NCBI GenBank assembly: GCA_038246575.1
Contig: JBBRVU010000075.1
Span: forward strand, 1-18,078
Source: JACCUZ01 sp038246575
GTDB lineage: Bacteria > Actinomycetota > Actinomycetes > JACCUZ01
Length of the DNA: 18,078 nt
Direction of reading: 5' to 3'
Shown: one piece after another, positions 14,650 through 18,078 of the stretch
Layout: every line of letters begins with the position of its first letter
Numbering within the stretch: the first letter of the stretch is position 1
Made by a program: the position numbers and the translations under genes
The notes under the pieces: generated by a model
Seen by the model: only the letters and a program-made list of their open reading frames with translations
What the model was told of the DNA's origin: nothing
Databases searched by the model: none

Positions 14650-15470
14650 GACAGTGACCCCCGTTCCTCGCCCGTCGCCCTCGCCTAAGACAGGCGTCTG
14701 GCGAGCCGGCCTGTGCTGGAGAACACCCATGGTGCTACACCCACGCACCGACCGTGGTCAGCCGAACGCCGACGGTGCGCGTGGCCGGCGCACGGCGCGT
14801 ACACGCCGCCCGCCTGATGGCCGGGCGGGTCCTGGTGCCGACATGTTGGGCTCCGGTCGGCACCAGGACCCGGCGCATCCCGTGCACCGACCCGGTCGCC
14901 TGCCCGCCTGGTCCAGCCTCCCGCCCAACCCGATCAGCCCCGATCGCTCCATTGCGAACTCCATTGGCAGCGAGCAGCCGACACCGCCCGGACTGGTGGC
15001 TACCCCGGCCCACCGGCGACGTCACCCTGTCGTCCCCGATCAGGGCAGGCGCGCCGCCTAGCCGAGTCCGCGCCGCAGCTGATGCTCTGGCTCGACGGCC
15101 TCGCCGCCCTGCTCGAGGCGTTGAGGCAGCGGGTCGCCCAGCTGCACCACCGCCCCCACTTCCCCGCCCCGGTCACCGAGCGGCGGTCCGGACTCGGTGT
15201 GGGACGAAACGCACCGCCCCACTTCACCGCTGGCTGGGACCGCCGCACCGTCCGCCCGCGCCGCCTCGCCGGGCCACAACGGGCTGGAGCCCGCACACCA
15301 GCCAGTGTCCCCGAGCTGGCCGAGGCGCGATGGCCGATCTGGCCAGCAACTGCAACGACCAACGGCCCGCGGCCGCGGACGGCGACCCGCCGCCCTCGTT
15401 ACGGTCGCCGAGTTCAGGTCTGCCAAGTTGGGCTGGCTAGGCGCGCAACCAAACGGAGCAAATCAGGGGG
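14650..15470. other. Divergent intergenic region, 821 bases, no confident gene
   Basis: This GC-rich spacer separates the leftward nuclease gene from the rightward restriction-modification gene and must hold both promoters, which I cannot place. It contains the long inverted repeat at 14826-14872 and a smaller one just left of it (CCCGCC 14809-14814 with GGCGGG 14824-14829). A short coding-like stretch on the plus strand near 15055-15150 reads LAESAPQLMLWLDGLAALLE then ALRQRVAQLH. It has no start or domain and may be a gene remnant. Long frames on both strands here lack ribosome sites and recognisable motifs. Confidence 0.6.
14826..14872. repeat. Perfect 17-bp inverted repeat with 13-base loop
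   Basis: The arms CGGGTCCTGGTGCCGAC (14826-14842) and GTCGGCACCAGGACCCG (14856-14872) are exact reverse complements around the loop ATGTTGGGCTCCG. No gene ends into it from either side, so it is not an obvious terminator, and no T run follows. It could be an oriT or replication-origin hairpin, a recombination site, or an unusually strong regulatory structure. Confidence 0.85.
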
Positions 15471-17848
15471 GTGTGCGGCTTGAGCAAGCAGCTGCGCGTG
15501 GGGACGTCGCCGGAGGCCGTCGAGCCAGCGAACGCCGAGGCCGCCTTAGCCTCGACCGAGGCCCACGTAACGGCCGAGGATGCCGTACGGATCTGGCGAT
15601 CATTCGCCTCCGACCTCACGGTCGCCGCCCCGAACGGGACTGGTGTCTCGTGGGCGGAGTACCTGCGCCGCTACGACCTCGGCCGCGCCGATGAACGCAC
15701 AATCGTCGGCCCGGTGGCGTTCCCAGTGTTCGCGAAGGATGTACTTGGGTTCGAGGTGGGGCAGACGCTCGCCGCAGAGGTCACCGGCGTCGAGGGCCGC
15801 CCGGACTTCACTCCAGCAGATGCGGTCACGCACCCCTTCGTCTTTGAGGTGAAGGGCACCGACGCCCAAGAACGCCTCGCCGGTCACGAGGAGCAGGTCG
15901 CTCGATACCTCAGGCAGGGCCGTGCCCGCATCCGTCGCGTGGTGCTGACGAACCTGCTGGGCGTGCGGGTCTTCACGCTCGACGAGGCCACGCAGCAGGT
16001 ACGCGAGGTCACACACGTCAACCTTCGCCTGCTGTCGAGGATGCCGCTGGAAACTGCGATCAGACACGAACACGCGCAGCGGCTTGCGGACGTACTCAAC
16101 GAGTTCCGGTTCCGCAGCCTGTCGCCGCAGCAGAAGATCGAACGGGTGCGGCTGGCGCCGCCATGGAATCCTCATATGGAGGTCACCTCAACCGAGTGGA
16201 TGCTGACGCGGCTGGACTCGGTGGTCGAGGCAATCCGGCGTGACGTGACAGAGCAGGTTGCCGCGGGAGTGCTGTCGGACACGACGGTGCTACCCCCGGA
16301 AGACCGGGCGCTGGTCGAGCGCGAGCTGCGCGAGTTGGACAAGCGTGTCGGTTCCTCGGACAAAGCCGCGGCCGGCCGCTCGCTCGGCGATTATGCGGCC
16401 GCAGGACCGGTCGCCGGAACGAAGCCGGGGCTGGCGCTGCAGCAATACGTGGCCCACACCGCCTTCTACACAGCCACCAGGCTACTGCTTGTTCGCGCGT
16501 GGGAGGACAGCGAACTGCTCTCGCCGGCAGCCCTCTACGACGGCGGCTTCGACACATTGATCGGCGCCCTGGCCAACGTCGGCGAGATCGTACAGACGGC
16601 GTACGCTCGGGCCGGAGACAGGTACCCGGACTTGTTCGCCCGGCACAATGCGTTCTCGTGGTACCGGCCCGCAGAACGGGTGTACGTGGACGCGATCTAC
16701 GACCTCGCAAACACCTACCTGGGCGCCTTGTCCGATGACGTCCTCGGGGACGTCTACCAACGCCAGCTGGCGAGGATAGACCGCAAGCAACTCGGCCAGT
16801 ACTACACCCCAAGGGACGTCATCAAGGTCATCTGGGACTTGGTAGGCATCGACTCGCCCGCCGCCGTGGCCCAGTCCGAAGAGCGCCCCCTGCGGGTTCT
16901 CGACATCGCCACAGGCTCCGGAGGCTTCCTCGTCGCCGCCGCCGCGCGGCTCCGGTCACGAATGCAGGCGGCGCAGTCGGCGGGTGCGTCGCTGACGCCT
17001 CGCGAGTGGCTCGATGATGTGACCGGTGGGCTCATCGGCTGCGAGATCCAACAGTTCTCCGCCTACCTAGCCGAGGTCAACCTCGTGCTGCAGTTCTCCC
17101 CGCTGCTGCGCGGTGACAAGAGACTGCGGCTACCCGCCCTCCGGGTGCACTGCGCCGACACACTGACGTTGCACAACCCGGACCGTAGGGCTCTGGTCGA
17201 CCTGAGCGGGCCGCCGCAGATCCGTGACGCTGCCGGGCTGCAACCCGCTGACCTCGCGACCCGGCAGGACTCCATGGACCGACTCCGTGACCCCTACACG
17301 TCGGGCGAGTGGCTCGACGTCGCCGTCGGGAACCCGCCGTACGTCGGAGAGAAGTCGATCGCTAGGACCATGAGCGACCTGATGGCGGCTCACCCCTACT
17401 GGAAGCAGTTCTCGGCCCCATCTCGGCCCCGCACGCCGACTACCTCTACAACTTCCTGATCCTCGGAGTCTCGAAACTCCGTAGAGGAGGCCGGTTCGGG
17501 TTCATCACGACGGAGTACTGGCTCAAGGCCACGGGGGCGTCCCCGTTGCGCGAGTTCCTGGCCCGGCACACCCGCATCGACCGGCTGGTGCTCTTTCGCA
17601 ACCTCACGCTTTTCCCGGACGCTCCCGGCCAGCACAACCTCGTCGTGGTCGGTGAGCGCGTCACCGACCCGCTTGACGAGGACAGCACGAGACCCACGGA
17701 GGCGGCGGCCAGGCCGCAGGTGTCGCTGTACGTGGGGCCGGCACGTCCTGAGACGCGCGCACCCTCGCTGGAGGCCATCGTTGCCGGACGGAATGCCCCG
17801 GCCACCGCACTGGTCCGCACGTTTGGGTCTCAGCGCAATGCCACGTAG
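15471..17848 (+). pseudogene. Type IIG restriction-modification enzyme (nuclease + N6-adenine methyltransferase), frameshifted and truncated
   Basis: The first frame starts at GTG 15471; a TTG at 15480 has a better-spaced AGGGGG. Residues 110-128 carry a PD-ExK nuclease site (GRPDF with D112, then FVFEVKG with E126 and K128, and Q142 in EEQVARYL). A helical region of about 190-430 leads to the methyltransferase: LGQYYTPRDV (441-450), motif I DIATGSGGF (478-486) and motif IV GNPPY (620-624), the amino-methyltransferase signature for N6-adenine. After F647 an 11-bp duplication throws the frame and it stops at 17457. The other frame continues SAPHADYLYNFLILG, GGRFGFITTEYWL and on to 17848. There the gene ends next to an IS4-type transposase, without a target-recognition domain. 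Cleaving-and-methylating activity is known for the family; this copy is presumably dead. A PglX-like relationship is the alternative. Confidence 0.82.
17410..17431. repeat. 11-bp tandem duplication causing the methyltransferase frameshift
   Basis: TCTCGGCCCCA (17410-17420) is followed directly by TCTCGGCCCCG (17421-17431), 10 of 11 identical. Removing one copy restores KQFSAPHADYLYNF, exactly the sequence expected downstream of the NPPY motif. It is thus an inactivating or potentially reversible slippage event. Confidence 0.85.
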
Positions 17849-17858
17849 CCTAAGTTGA

Positions 17859-18078
17859 TCATGCTGCGCGGGGTTTCATGGGGTGGATCCGGATCGTGGC
17901 TGGTCTTTCGTGGCGGGTGCTGGCCGGTTCGCCGGGTTTCTTGACGCGGTAGCTGTTGTGGCGGGCGCGTTTGACGGCGCGGGGGCAGGTGCGTTGGCGG
18001 CGGCCGGGGATCAGCAGTGCGGCGATCTGGGCCAGGCGCCGCGGGAGGGCGTCAGCCCAGTCCTGAGGGGGGAATGTC
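17859..18078 (-). CDS. IS4-type transposase, C-terminal fragment (runs off right edge)
   Basis: The minus strand from the window edge to a TGA at 17861-17859 encodes 72 residues. They include LPRRLAQIAALLIPGRRQR, then TCPRAVKRARHNSYRVKKPG, then TRHERPATIRI. This is the basic C-terminal tail seen in actinobacterial IS4-type transposases ('YPRxVKRxxxxYxxK'). The catalytic core lies beyond the window. The restriction-modification frame stops 10 bases from this gene's stop, so the element's terminus must lie about 17840-17858 (CCTAAGTTGATCATG). It most likely interrupted that gene. The exact terminal repeat and target duplication cannot be read without the other end. Confidence 0.72.
   Translation of the reverse strand, partial: TFPPQDWADALPRRLAQIAALLIPGRRQRTCPRAVKRARHNSYRVKKPGEPASTRHERPATIRIHPMKPRAA

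Noticed and set aside
14650..14748. Upstream GTG/ATG starts for the HNH nuclease
   Set aside because: The added residues look unlike the family, whose N-terminus begins at the Pro/Trp-rich FNPPPSWP segment.
15058..15426. Minus-strand 122-codon frame in the divergent spacer
   Set aside because: Low-complexity composition, no motif, no ribosome site; part of the same region also looks more protein-like on the other strand.
1..18078. CRISPR array, rRNA or tRNA genes
   Set aside because: No regularly spaced repeats with unique spacers, and no cloverleaf or conserved rRNA segments were seen on either strand.

Overview
The window is GC-rich DNA from an actinobacterium. The evidence is the base composition, the frequent GTG starts, a WhiB-type iron-sulphur protein, DUF6166-like and excalibur-type proteins, and actinobacterial-style transposases. 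I cannot name the genus. It has two parts: an intact catabolic operon on the left and a decayed mobile-element-like region on the right. Each edge of the window cuts a different transposase gene.

Left part, 1-8607. A truncated IS5-type transposase lies at 1-69. Next to it is a compact minus-strand operon, transcribed from about 7780 down to 137. In order of transcription it encodes an N-acyl-D-amino-acid deacylase, an M20 amidohydrolase resembling YgeY, a diaminopropionate ammonia-lyase (YgeX/DpaL type), an NCS1 permease resembling the hydantoin transporter Mhp1, a hydantoinase/dihydropyrimidinase and a hydantoin racemase. Two of the junctions are GTGA overlaps. A GntR/UTRA regulator is divergent on the plus strand (7861-8607), with repeated and inverted motifs in the shared promoter region. 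My reading is import of a hydantoin- or ureido-type compound, ring opening and racemisation, hydrolysis of the N-carbamoyl or N-acyl intermediate, and lyase conversion of 2,3-diaminopropionate to pyruvate and ammonia. The YgeY-YgeX-HyuA core recalls the E. coli ygeXY-hyuA cluster, but none of the purine oxidoreductases or the carbamoyltransferase is present here.

Right part, 8608-14649. All genes are on the minus strand and are of plasmid or integrative-element type: a membrane-anchored HNH nuclease with an excalibur domain (intact), an unknown 155-residue protein, an ArdC-like antirestriction protein, an intact 46-residue protein, a DUF6166-like protein, WhiB (intact), a ParB-like protein and a transposase scrap. 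The ArdC, DUF6166 and ParB genes carry several frameshifts, mostly at short homopolymers. This means either true decay or base-calling errors.

Far right, 14650-18078. An 820-base divergent spacer contains a perfect 17-bp inverted repeat. It is followed by a plus-strand type IIG restriction-modification gene (PD-ExK nuclease plus N6-adenine methyltransferase). That gene is frameshifted by an 11-bp tandem duplication and cut off where an IS4-type transposase begins. No rRNA, tRNA or CRISPR array was seen.
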